This document shows positions 8,758 to 15,357 of a DNA stretch of 64,000 nt, in pieces. The translations under genes and the position numbers were made by a program. The DNA is from Microvirga sp. TS319. GTDB lineage: Bacteria > Pseudomonadota > Alphaproteobacteria > Rhizobiales > Beijerinckiaceae. The number at the start of each line of letters is the position of its first letter. Position 1 is the first letter of the stretch. The notes below the pieces were generated by a model. That model was not told the DNA's origin and searched no databases. It saw only the letters and a program-made list of their open reading frames with translations. The stretch spans positions 3,573,001 to 3,637,000 of the forward strand of contig NZ_JBGGGT010000002.1 in the NCBI RefSeq assembly GCF_041276405.1, given 5' to 3'.

Positions 8758-8784
8758 GCCGGGATTTTAGGATCCCGGCATGCG
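8746..8784 (-). terminator. Intrinsic terminator after rpmJ, overlapping the TPR start codon
   Basis: On the minus strand a 13-bp perfect stem (CGCATGCCGGGAT and its complement, 8753-8765 with 8772-8784) with a 6-base loop is followed at once by seven T. This is a textbook terminator 42 bases after the rpmJ stop. The ATG of the next gene (8755-8757) is inside the stem. Confidence 0.85.
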
Positions 8785-8826
8785 CGGTCAATTCATAAAA
8801 GCGTGCGCGGGATCGCCGCGCCTGAC

Positions 8827-8952
8827 TTAGCCCTGACGAGCCTTGTAGCGCTTCTGGGTCTTGTTGATGATGTAGACCCGGCCCTTGCGACGCACCAGCT
8901 GGTTGTCGCGGTGACGGCCGCGGATCGACTTCAACGAGTTACGGATCTTCAT
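8827..8952 (-). CDS. rpmJ: 50S ribosomal protein L36
   Basis: The 41-residue product, [18 protein letters not shown] then [19 protein letters not shown], is ribosomal protein L36 of the long type found in Alphaproteobacteria. It lacks the Cys/His zinc-binding residues of the classical 37-38-residue form, so it is the zinc-independent (C-minus, YkgO-like) version. L36 binds 23S rRNA in the large subunit. The gene is monocistronic in appearance: tRNA-Val lies upstream on the same strand and a strong terminator follows. Confidence 0.96.
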   Translation of the reverse strand: MKIRNSLKSIRGRHRDNQLVRRKGRVYIINKTQKRYKARQG

Positions 8953-8994
8953 ATCCGGTCTCCTGCGGCCCTTCGGGAAGGCCGGAAAAAGAAA

Positions 8995-9069
8995 TGGTGG
9001 GCGCGGCTGGGATCGAACCAGCGACCCCTACGATGTCAACGTAGTGCTCTCCCGCTGAGCTACGCGCCC
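8995..9069 (-). tRNA. tRNA-Val (anticodon GAC)
   Basis: The minus strand folds as a 75-nt tRNA with an encoded CCA end. The acceptor stem pairs GGGCGCG with CGCGCCC, the D arm is AGCTCAGCGGGAGAGC, the anticodon stem CTACG/CGTAG encloses TTGACAT giving anticodon GAC (valine), and the T arm contains GGTTCGATCCC. Confidence 0.97.
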
Positions 9070-9161
9070 GGGAAACGGTGATGTTTGACGTCCCGTCTCG
9101 GCTGTGGGGGGCGATATACCCAGAACTGGGCATATGCGCAAGTCATGATGAGCAACCTTTT

Positions 9162-9518
9162 TTAGGCCGCCATCATTTTGTCGACCTCGCTGACGAGGTC
9201 GCGCAGGTGGAAGGGCTTGGAAAGCACCTTCGCATCCTTCGGAGCCTGAGAATCCGGATTCAGGGCCACGGCGGCAAAACCGGTGATGAACATGACCTTG
9301 ATGTCCGGGTCGAGCTCGGTGGCCCGGCGGGCCAGCTCGATTCCGTCCATCTCAGGCATGACGATATCCGTCAGGAGAAGCTCGAAAGGCTCCTCCCGCA
9401 GGCGGTTATAGGCGGAAAGCCCATTGTCGAACGGGGCCACCTCGTAGCCTGCGTTCTCCAGCGCCTTCACAAGAAAGCGCCGCATATCGTTGTCGTCTTC
9501 GGCAAGAAGAATCTTCAT
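9162..9518 (-). CDS. cpdR: Response regulator CpdR
   Basis: The 118-residue product is a single receiver domain with no output domain. The acidic pocket is EDD at residues 7-9, the phosphoacceptor is Asp51 (LLLTDIVMPEMDG), the switch residue is Thr in FITGF, and Lys is in LSKPF. In Caulobacter and rhizobia, unphosphorylated CpdR primes the ClpXP protease for cell-cycle substrates and is itself degraded; the C-terminal two alanines present here matter for that. It is normally phosphorylated through CckA-ChpT. The divergent neighbour is an N-formylglutamate amidohydrolase gene, an arrangement that recurs in related genomes to my knowledge. Confidence 0.92.
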   Translation of the reverse strand: MKILLAEDDNDMRRFLVKALENAGYEVAPFDNGLSAYNRLREEPFELLLTDIVMPEMDGIELARRATELDPDIKVMFITGFAAVALNPDSQAPKDAKVLSKPFHLRDLVSEVDKMMAA

Positions 9519-9692
9519 CGGCTGCCAAGCCCCGAATCGTGGCGAATGATCTCAGGAGCCTTTCATGCCCCCACCGGGTAAATAACCCGTGAAAGAACGA
9601 CGCAGCACCCCCACCATATTGTCGTGGACAGGCGGCGCCGCTGCCTTACACTAGCAAAAAAGCCGATCTTCATTTCAGAATAGCCAGTTTTC

Positions 9693-10583
9693 ATGCGGCC
9701 AGCCATCGTCGACGAGTTCGATCCCCCTTTCGTCCTTAACGAGCCTGCGGCACAGACGATTCCGTTCGTCTTCAATGCCCCCCACGCGGGCGCCGTCTAT
9801 CCGGCCTCCTTCCTGGCGGCGTCCCGCCTGGACGCCGTGGCCTTGCGCCGGTCGGAGGACGCCTATGTGGACGAGCTCTTTTCCTCGGTCACGGAGCTGG
9901 GCGCTCCTCTCATGGCGGCGCGCTTCCCGCGGGCCTATCTGGACCTCAACCGGGAGCCCTACGAACTCGATTCCCGCATGTTCGATGGACGCCTGCCGCC
10001 CTTCGCCAACACCCGCTCCATGCGGGTGGCCGGAGGCCTCGGAACCATCCCTCGCATCGTCGCCGACGGGCAGGAGATCTACCACGCGCGCCTCCCGGTC
10101 GATGAAGCGCTCCACCGGATCGAATGGCTCTACAAGCCCTACCACCGGACATTGCGCCAGGTCGTGCGCCGCACCGCCGATCTCTTCGGCCATGCGGTTC
10201 TCATCGACTGCCACTCCATGCCCTCCTCCAGCGTAAGCCGGGATGACGGCACGAGGGCCGATATCGTGCTCGGCGACCGATACGGCACCTCGTGCGCGGG
10301 CCTGCTCATCGATATCGTCGAGGCGGCCCTGAGGGGACGCGGCTATGCGGTGGTGCGCAACAAGCCTTACGCGGGCGGCTTCATCACCGAGCATTACGGG
10401 GAGCCGGCCCTCGGACGACATGCCTTGCAGGTGGAGATCAACCGGGCGCTCTACATGGAGGAGCGCAGCATGACCAAGAGGGCGGGCTTCGCGGTTCTGG
10501 CGGACGATCTGTTCCAGGCCTTCCACCAGGTCATCGGCGACATCGAAGGGGAGCTGACGACCCGGCGCATCGCGGCGGAGTGA
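9693..10583 (+). CDS. N-formylglutamate amidohydrolase
   Basis: The 296-residue product is a close match to N-formylglutamate deformylases of the HutG type: NAPHAGAVYP near residue 28, RFPRAYLDLNREPYELDSRM, the LIDCHSMPSS active-site block and ITEHYGEP with HALQVEINRALYMEE. The reaction is hydrolysis of N-formyl-L-glutamate to formate and glutamate, the last step of one histidine degradation route, but no other hut gene is near. There is no signal peptide. The gene is divergent from cpdR and followed by repeats. It is more canonical than the paralogue at 2649-3482. Confidence 0.9.
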   Translation: MRPAIVDEFDPPFVLNEPAAQTIPFVFNAPHAGAVYPASFLAASRLDAVALRRSEDAYVDELFSSVTELGAPLMAARFPRAYLDLNREPYELDSRMFDGRLPPFANTRSMRVAGGLGTIPRIVADGQEIYHARLPVDEALHRIEWLYKPYHRTLRQVVRRTADLFGHAVLIDCHSMPSSSVSRDDGTRADIVLGDRYGTSCAGLLIDIVEAALRGRGYAVVRNKPYAGGFITEHYGEPALGRHALQVEINRALYMEERSMTKRAGFAVLADDLFQAFHQVIGDIEGELTTRRIAAE

Positions 10584-10593
10584 TGGCGGCTAC

Positions 10594-10757
10594 AGCATCG
10601 GACGTGACATCGAACCCAGATCCGATGCATTGAGCTTTTGTTATCGAGCATCTTTTCACGCAAAACCGGTTCCCACTTTTGCGTTCGATGCTGCCGCACT
10701 TTGATTTGAGCATCTTTTCACGCAAAACCGGTTCCCACTTTTGCGTTCGATGCTGCC
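10594..10757. repeat. Intergenic palindromic mosaic repeat, locus D, with two identical 50-bp copies
   Basis: A degenerate CAGCATCGGACGTGA module comes first. It is followed by two identical 50-base units (10646-10695 and 10708-10757), each starting GAGCATCTTTTCACGC, containing AAAACCGGTTCCCACTTTTG and ending CGATGCTGCC. Identity suggests recent duplication or gene conversion. Confidence 0.85.
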
Positions 10758-10795
10758 GTCCGAAGCGCGGACAGAAGAAACACGGCCCGAAAAAG

Positions 10796-10876
10796 AAAAA
10801 AGGCCGCCGTCGCCGGCAGCCCGAAGTTTAGGGAGGAAACGCCCAAGAAGGGCTACGACAAGGCGACGCCATCGCC
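10796..10876 (-). ncRNA. Small RNA resembling mmgR/suhB (alpha-r8 family)
   Basis: Read on the minus strand, about 80 bases form three hairpins: GGCGA/TCGCC at the 5' end, GCCC/GGGC with a TTCTT loop in the middle, and a 3' terminator with an 8-bp stem, a GCGA tetraloop (10802-10821) and six T (10796-10801). Between the second and third hairpin lies an unpaired GTTTCCTCCCTAAACTT, an anti-Shine-Dalgarno segment like the conserved exposed CCTCCC motif of mmgR. That family is a trans-acting sRNA linked in Sinorhizobium to limits on polyhydroxybutyrate storage. The 5' end is estimated from structure. Confidence 0.6.
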
Positions 10877-10884
10877 ATATCGCA

Positions 10885-10899
10885 CTGCAATATTGCCTT
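10885..10899 (-). promoter_or_regulatory. Palindrome upstream of the mmgR-like RNA, possible PhaR-type site
   Basis: GCAATATTGC (10887-10896) is a perfect palindrome within TGCAATATTGCA-like sequence, about 10-20 bases upstream of the estimated sRNA start. TGC...GCA palindromes of this kind occur upstream of phasin genes and are linked to the PHB regulator PhaR; the assignment here is by resemblance. Confidence 0.35.
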
Positions 10900-10936
10900 C
10901 GCGTCGCACAAAAATCAACAAAAAAATCACGCCTCG

Positions 10937-12196
10937 TTATGCTTTAGGCGCATATCTGTTGGGATGGGGGTCAATAGCCCTGCCATAAATGAACAGGCTC
11001 AGGAGCAGCCAGCTGCCCAGAGCCGCGAAGACGAGCCGATATCCCTCCGCCGCATAGCCTCCGCTCCCCGACCGCCCCATGGCGTCGATCAGGATGCCCG
11101 TGACGCTTTGTGACAGGAACGCCCCGCCCATGGTGCCGATGTTCATGAGCGTGATCCCCCGGCCCGTCAGATGGGGCGGAAACAGGGATTTCCCGTGTGA
11201 GGTCAGAATGGGCGTGAACGATACGCTCAAGCCGAACAGGATGAACCAGACCGGAATCAGGGTCAGATCGAGAGGCGCGAAAACCAGGACCGCGATCATC
11301 GCGACCACCGCAAGGCCGCCGATGAGGACCGGCTTCTTGTAGCTGCCCCGGAACCGGTCGGTGGCTCCCCAGAGCAGCATCCCGCAGATCTGGGCTCCAG
11401 CTCCGAGCAGGAGGATCCGCCCCTTTGTGGCAAGATCGGCCCCGTGCACGTCAGCCAGCCAGGGCCCGCCCCAGAGACCGATGATGGAAACGAAGCACGA
11501 ATAAGTGGTCAGGTGCATGAAAAACACGCGCCAGAAGGACGGCACCTTCGCGGCTAAGGCTACGCCCTTCAAAGCCTCGCCCCAGCTTTCCCGCTTCCCG
11601 GCGTCACCGGCATCCTTCGGCACCGCGACCATAATCACCAGCATCGTGGCGACGGTGAGCGCCGCGACGATCAGAAACGAACTGCGCCAGCCAATGGCCG
11701 CCGACGCCGCCGCCAGGGGCGCCGTGGCCGCGAGCGTGCCGAGATTGGCGCCACCCATCTGGATGCTTGTCAGCCCGGCAAATCGCTGCAGCGGGAAGCG
11801 CCGCGCATAGATGACGAGGGGCGCCATGAAGAAGGTGGAGCAGCCGAGCCCCATCAGGGCCCGGGCGGCGATCAGCAGAGACGCCGAGGGCGCCATGGCG
11901 AACATGGCCGTGGCGGCCACGGCCATCACGGCCGTGGCGAGCATGATGCGTTTGGGGCCGAAGCGGTCGATGAGGATCCCGATCGGGACCTGAACCGCCG
12001 CGAAGGTGAGGAAGAAAGCGCTCGACAGAAGACCGGTCTGCGTGGCGGAGAGAGACATTTCCCTCGCCAGATCGCTGGCGATAACCCCTATGGAATTGCG
12101 CAGGAACTGACTGACGGCGTACATTGCCACCAGTGCCGCAACGAGGAAAACAGTGGCCTCCGAGCGGGTTGCAGAAACCTTGGCTGCCGAATCCAT
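10937..12196 (-). CDS. Major facilitator superfamily transporter
   Basis: The 419-residue product has about twelve membrane helices. The loop between helices 2 and 3 carries the MFS signature (GILIDRFGPKRIM), helix 1 begins at FLVAALVAMYAVSQFLRNS and the second half starts near FWRVFFMHLTTYSCF. The sequence resembles the anion/organic-acid symporter branch, but the substrate is unknown. The ATG at 12196 is preceded by GGGCGGGAC; an upstream in-frame start would add eleven odd residues. It stands alone between the sRNA-like gene and hisN, which is divergent. Confidence 0.87.
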   Translation of the reverse strand: MDSAAKVSATRSEATVFLVAALVAMYAVSQFLRNSIGVIASDLAREMSLSATQTGLLSSAFFLTFAAVQVPIGILIDRFGPKRIMLATAVMAVAATAMFAMAPSASLLIAARALMGLGCSTFFMAPLVIYARRFPLQRFAGLTSIQMGGANLGTLAATAPLAAASAAIGWRSSFLIVAALTVATMLVIMVAVPKDAGDAGKRESWGEALKGVALAAKVPSFWRVFFMHLTTYSCFVSIIGLWGGPWLADVHGADLATKGRILLLGAGAQICGMLLWGATDRFRGSYKKPVLIGGLAVVAMIAVLVFAPLDLTLIPVWFILFGLSVSFTPILTSHGKSLFPPHLTGRGITLMNIGTMGGAFLSQSVTGILIDAMGRSGSGGYAAEGYRLVFAALGSWLLLSLFIYGRAIDPHPNRYAPKA

Positions 12197-12310
12197 GAAT
12201 GTCCCGCCCTTCCCTGCGCCGCTGCTCACTTGCCGAACGCCAGACGCTTGATAAAAGCGAAGCGATAACAGGCCAAGGCCGGCCTGGACGATTCACGAGG
12301 ACATCCAAGC

Positions 12311-13093
12311 ATGGGGCTCATCGACTTCACGCATTTCGTCAACGAGCTCGCCACCTCGTCCGGTCAGGCGATCATGCCGTTCTTCCGTACGGCGATTGCG
12401 TCCGAGGACAAATCCCGCGGCGGAGCGTTCGATCCGGTCACGGAAGCCGACCGGGCGAGCGAAGCCACCATGCGCCACCTCATCAAGCGCAGCTTCCCCA
12501 CCCACGGCATCATCGGCGAGGAGTTCGGAGCGGAGAACGCGGATGCGGATTACGTGTGGGTGCTCGATCCCATCGACGGCACGCGCGCCTTCATCGCGGG
12601 TCTTCCCACCTGGGGCACGCTGATCGGCCTCACCTACAAGGGCCGTCCGGTCTTCGGCATGATGCACCAGCCGTTTACCGGCGAGCGCTTCTTCGGAGAC
12701 GGAGGCTCGAGCACCTATCGGGGTCCGGGCGGCGAGCGTAAGCTCATGGCGCGCCGCTGCGCCTCGCTGAAGGACGCGGTGATCTCCACCACGAGTCCGC
12801 GCCTCTTTGCGGGTGAGGATCTGCGCGCCTATGACCGTGTGGAAAGCGTGGCACGCCTCGCCCGCTACGGCTGCGACTGCTATGCCTATTGCATGCTCGC
12901 GGCGGGCCACATCGATCTGGTCGTGGAATCCGGCCTCAAGGCCTACGACATCGCGGCTCTGGTGCCGATCATCGAAGGCGCGGGCGGCATCGTCACCACT
13001 TGGGACGGAGGGTCAGCCGCCGGTGGCGGGCGCATCGTCGCGGCCGGCGACCGCCGGGTCCACGCCGCCGCCGTCGAGCTGCTCAGCCGATAA
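12311..13093 (+). CDS. hisN: Histidinol-phosphatase, inositol monophosphatase family
   Basis: The 260-residue product has all marks of the inositol monophosphatase fold: DPVTEADRASE, the metal-binding Glu in GEEFGAE, WVLDPIDGTRAFIAG with the Asp-Pro-Ile-Asp-Gly-Thr signature, and the second signature around AYDIAALVPIIEGAGG. The closest subgroup is the HisN-type histidinol-phosphatase that makes L-histidinol from its phosphate in histidine synthesis; generic inositol monophosphatase is the alternative. The ATG follows ACGAGGACATCCAAGC. The 3' end overlaps the convergent hydrolase gene by 81 bases. Confidence 0.85.
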   Translation: MGLIDFTHFVNELATSSGQAIMPFFRTAIASEDKSRGGAFDPVTEADRASEATMRHLIKRSFPTHGIIGEEFGAENADADYVWVLDPIDGTRAFIAGLPTWGTLIGLTYKGRPVFGMMHQPFTGERFFGDGGSSTYRGPGGERKLMARRCASLKDAVISTTSPRLFAGEDLRAYDRVESVARLARYGCDCYAYCMLAAGHIDLVVESGLKAYDIAALVPIIEGAGGIVTTWDGGSAAGGGRIVAAGDRRVHAAAVELLSR

Positions 13094-14086
13094 GCCCAGG
13101 ACGTCGAGATCCGGCTTCCGCTCGGTCCTCACATCGGGCGTTCCGGGGATGAAGGCATCGAACGCGGCCCAGAACTGCTCGCGGATCTCGTCGCGCTCCA
13201 TGAGAATCTCATGCCGCGCGCCGGGAATGACAATGGCGTGTCCCGCCTTCAGCCGCGCGGCAAAGCGCTCCGTCGCAGGCGTCGCGCAGACCGGGTCCTC
13301 TCCTGCGGCGACGATCAGCGTGGGCAGGCGGATCTTCAGCGCATAGTTCGGCGCCGTGAAGCACCTCATGAAGCGGAAGGCGGCATCCATCCATGCCACC
13401 GTCGGCGCACCGATGGCACCCGGCCCGATGGCCGTCGCCGCATCCGCGTTGCGGGAATAGCGCACCGGGTCGCTCGTGAGGCGGTTTCCCTTGAACGGCA
13501 GCGTGGAGATCGACGTCTCGCCGCCACCGGGAACGAACGTCTTGCCCATGCCGAAAAGCCTCAGGAGGCGTGCGAGAAAGGCCGCCCCGCGGGTCCGCCT
13601 GACGATGGAAAGCGCGATCATCGGCGTGGTCGTGACGAGCCGGCGGAAGGGCAGCCAGCTCTCGTGGGCCGCGTTGAGCGCAATGGCTCCGCCCATGGAA
13701 TGGGCGAGCGCGAAGTGAGGCTCGGGCATGTGCGGCACCAGGATCTGGTCGCGCACGGCTTCCAGATCGAGCCTGTAATCGGCAAACCGCCTCACGTGCC
13801 CCTTGCGGGGGTTCTTCACCTGCCGCCCCGAGAGCCCCTGCCCGCGCCAGTCGAACGTCACCACTGCAAAGCCGCGCGCGAGAAGATCTCTGACCGTCTC
13901 GAAATACTTCTCGATGAACTCGGCCCTGCCGTGCAGGATGCAGACGGTTCCCTTGGGCCGGTCGGTTTCGGCCTTCCAGTAGGCGACCCGCAGGGCGATG
14001 CCGTCGGCCGTGGTGATGCCGGTGAGCACCGGCTCGCCGGGCACGGGGTTGTTGGGGGTCGGGAAGAATTCCACGGCTGGCCTCAC
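13013..14086 (-). CDS. Alpha/beta hydrolase, monoacylglycerol lipase/lysophospholipase type
   Basis: The product has about 357 residues and matches the lysophospholipase-like serine hydrolases: CILHGRAEF for the oxyanion strand, FDWRGQGLSGR, the nucleophile elbow LAHSMGG, and a His in PGARHEILME near the C-terminus. No membrane segment or signal peptide is visible. No ATG fits; I chose GTG at 14086 with AAAGGGG about 12 bases upstream, but GTG at 14074 is also possible. The last 81 bases overlap hisN on the other strand, so the C-terminal tail past GTPDVRTERKPD may be a recent extension. Confidence 0.82.
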   Translation of the reverse strand: MRPAVEFFPTPNNPVPGEPVLTGITTADGIALRVAYWKAETDRPKGTVCILHGRAEFIEKYFETVRDLLARGFAVVTFDWRGQGLSGRQVKNPRKGHVRRFADYRLDLEAVRDQILVPHMPEPHFALAHSMGGAIALNAAHESWLPFRRLVTTTPMIALSIVRRTRGAAFLARLLRLFGMGKTFVPGGGETSISTLPFKGNRLTSDPVRYSRNADAATAIGPGAIGAPTVAWMDAAFRFMRCFTAPNYALKIRLPTLIVAAGEDPVCATPATERFAARLKAGHAIVIPGARHEILMERDEIREQFWAAFDAFIPGTPDVRTERKPDLDVLGLSAEQLDGGGVDPAVAGRDDAPATGG

Positions 14087-14136
14087 GAAACGATGTGACC
14101 CCTTTATAGGGCGGTATGGGCCCGAGGGGCGAGCCT

Positions 14137-14167
14137 CTTGAACCCGAATGGATCTATTCCCACATGG
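14137..14167 (+). promoter_or_regulatory. Candidate sigma-32 heat-shock promoter of the Hsp20 gene
   Basis: CTTGAA (14137-14142) is followed after 16 bases by CCCACATGG (14159-14167), close to the sigma-32 pattern CTTGAA-N13-17-CCCATNT. Transcription would start near 14173, giving a 5' leader of about 90 bases. Confidence 0.45.
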
Positions 14168-14172
14168 ATGAT

Positions 14173-14263
14173 GTGCCGGCCGATGGCGGCACCGATCCCG
14201 ATCCAGCCTTTTTAAGAGGTGGATCTTCAATGAATGCATGTTGCTTCTGATGGAGGATATGCC
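14173..14263 (+). promoter_or_regulatory. ROSE-type RNA thermometer in the Hsp20 leader
   Basis: The leader starts with a hairpin (GTGCCG/CGGCAC, 14173-14192) and ends with TTGCTTCTGATGGAGGATAT before the start codon. TTGCT faces AGGAT across a short loop with U-U and G-G mismatches, which is the hallmark of ROSE elements: the ribosome site is masked at low temperature and opens on heating. Confidence 0.72.
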
Positions 14264-14722
14264 ATGCGACAGTTCGATCTTGCTCCCCTGTACCGCAACA
14301 CGGTCGGTTTCGACCGTCTGTTCTCGATGCTCGACCAGATGGTCGGCGTCGATGCGGCCCCAAGCTACCCGCCCTACAATATCGAGCGCACCGGCGAGAA
14401 CGCCTATCGCATCTCGATCGCGGTCGCCGGATTTACCGACAAGGACCTCACCATCGAGGTGAAGGAAAACACCCTCTCCGTTCGCGGCGAGAAGAAGCCT
14501 AACGAAGAGCGTAAGGCCGAAGTGCTCCATCAGGGCATCGCGGCGCGCAGCTTTGACCGGCGCTTCCAGCTGGCCGATGGCGTCCAGGTCGTGGGTGCCA
14601 GCCTCGAGAACGGCCTGCTGCACCTGGATCTCGTGCGCGAGACGCCCGAGGCCAAGAAGCCGAAGCTCATCCCGATTGCCATGAACGGCGCTCAGGCGGT
14701 CGAGACCAAGCAGGCCGCCTAA
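14264..14722 (+). CDS. Small heat-shock protein, Hsp20 family
   Basis: The 152-residue product is an alpha-crystallin-domain chaperone of the class A type seen in rhizobia (IbpA/HspA-like). The N-terminal arm is MRQFDLAPLYRNTVGFDRLF; the alpha-crystallin domain runs from about residue 35 (PPYNIERTGENAYRISIAVA) to about 130 and contains the conserved ASLENGLLHLDL block (variant of A-x-x-x-n-G-v-L); an I-x-I-like IPIAM lies in the C-terminal tail. It binds unfolding proteins in the cytosol. A GGAGGAT site precedes the ATG within a thermosensor leader. Confidence 0.94.
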   Translation: MRQFDLAPLYRNTVGFDRLFSMLDQMVGVDAAPSYPPYNIERTGENAYRISIAVAGFTDKDLTIEVKENTLSVRGEKKPNEERKAEVLHQGIAARSFDRRFQLADGVQVVGASLENGLLHLDLVRETPEAKKPKLIPIAMNGAQAVETKQAA

Positions 14723-14752
14723 AGCGGATCACTGAACAATTCAACGCGCCAT

Positions 14753-14783
14753 GGCCGATCCCTGGACTTGATCCGGGGATCGG
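14753..14783. terminator. Hairpin downstream of the Hsp20 gene
   Basis: A 9-bp stem (GCCGATCCC / GGGGATCGGC) encloses TGGACTTGATCC about 30 bases after the stop codon. There is no T run. The form CCTGGACTTGATCCGGGG is typical of scattered alphaproteobacterial intergenic hairpins. Confidence 0.4.
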
Positions 14784-14907
14784 CTCCGCAACCCGCGTTT
14801 CTTCCATATCCGTCGGCCGGGGCAGCTATTGCCTGAGCCCGGGCTCCACATCCGCTCGCAATGCGGAGACAGACGAGCGGCGGCCCCTGTGCTCGCTCCA
14901 GATGCGT

Positions 14908-15172
14908 TACAGCATCGGACACGGGAAGTGGACCTGCACTTTTGGGACCCACTGATGCTTTCTCCTTGAATGAGAGCATCGTTCGGGCGGACGCGAAGGG
15001 CCGCGTCAGCGAATACCGGATCCACTTTTCGCTAGAGCATCGAACGCGGGAAGTGGGAACCGGTTTTGCGTGGAAAGATGCTCAAGACCATAGACTTACA
15101 GCGTCGGACGTGAGTTCGATTTCACGCCCGACGCTGTAGCGCGGCCCGCTGGGTCCGCACGATGCTCTAAGA
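14908..15172. repeat. Intergenic palindromic mosaic repeat, locus E
   Basis: At least five modules are joined here: CAGCATCGGACACGGG, GAGCATCGTTCGGGCGG, a GGATCCACTTTTCGCTAGAG joint, GAGCATCGAACGCGGGAAGT with AACCGGTTTTGCGTGGAAAG, and CAGCGTCGGACGTGAG with its complement ending CCGACGCTGTAG. It fills most of the 635-base space between the Hsp20 and threonine aldolase genes. Confidence 0.8.
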
Positions 15173-15216
15173 TTATGGATCCCCGATTGCGTGGAGATGA
15201 TGAGGAATGCCCCAAA

Positions 15217-15252
15217 CAAAAAGAGCGCCCCGTTGGCTCGGGGCGCTTTTGT
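15217..15252. terminator. Strong bidirectional intrinsic terminator
   Basis: A 9-bp perfect stem AGCGCCCCG / CGGGGCGCT (15224-15232 with 15239-15247) has a TTGGCT loop, TTTTGTTTT on the right and the complement AAACAAAAAG on the left, so it can end transcripts from both sides. On the minus strand it ends the aldolase or RNA transcript. Confidence 0.88.
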
Positions 15253-15345
15253 TTTGATCCCTGGTCCAGATAGTCCCGCCGGGGCTGGAGGTGAACCCCG
15301 TTGGTCAGGTCTCGTAGGCCAGACATCGCGGGTGAATGCGGCAAG
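15217..15345 (-). ncRNA. Candidate structured RNA, possibly 6S-like
   Basis: Between the threonine aldolase stop and a strong terminator, the minus strand holds about 130 bases without a credible gene but with GAGACCTGACCAACGGGGTT and GGCGGGACTATCTGGACC. CTCCAG/CTGGA and CCC/GGG pairs can form nested helices. I recall similar strings from alphaproteobacterial 6S RNA, but cannot confirm. It could equally be the long 3' end of the aldolase message. Confidence 0.35.
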
Positions 15346-15357
15346 GTTAGGGCAATG

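Noticed and set aside
10594..10757. Possible CRISPR array because of identical 50-base repeats
   Set aside because: Only two copies with a 12-base spacer, and the same units occur singly at many other sites. No cas gene is near.
10741..10947. 68-codon plus-strand frame between repeats and the MFS gene
   Set aside because: It overlaps a repeat and the antisense strand of the sRNA-like element, and the Arg/Lys-rich product has no sign of coding selection.
14087..14623. N-terminal extension of the hydrolase gene up to 14623
   Set aside because: The extra part runs antisense through the Hsp20 gene and its thermometer leader; the homologous region starts near 14074-14086.
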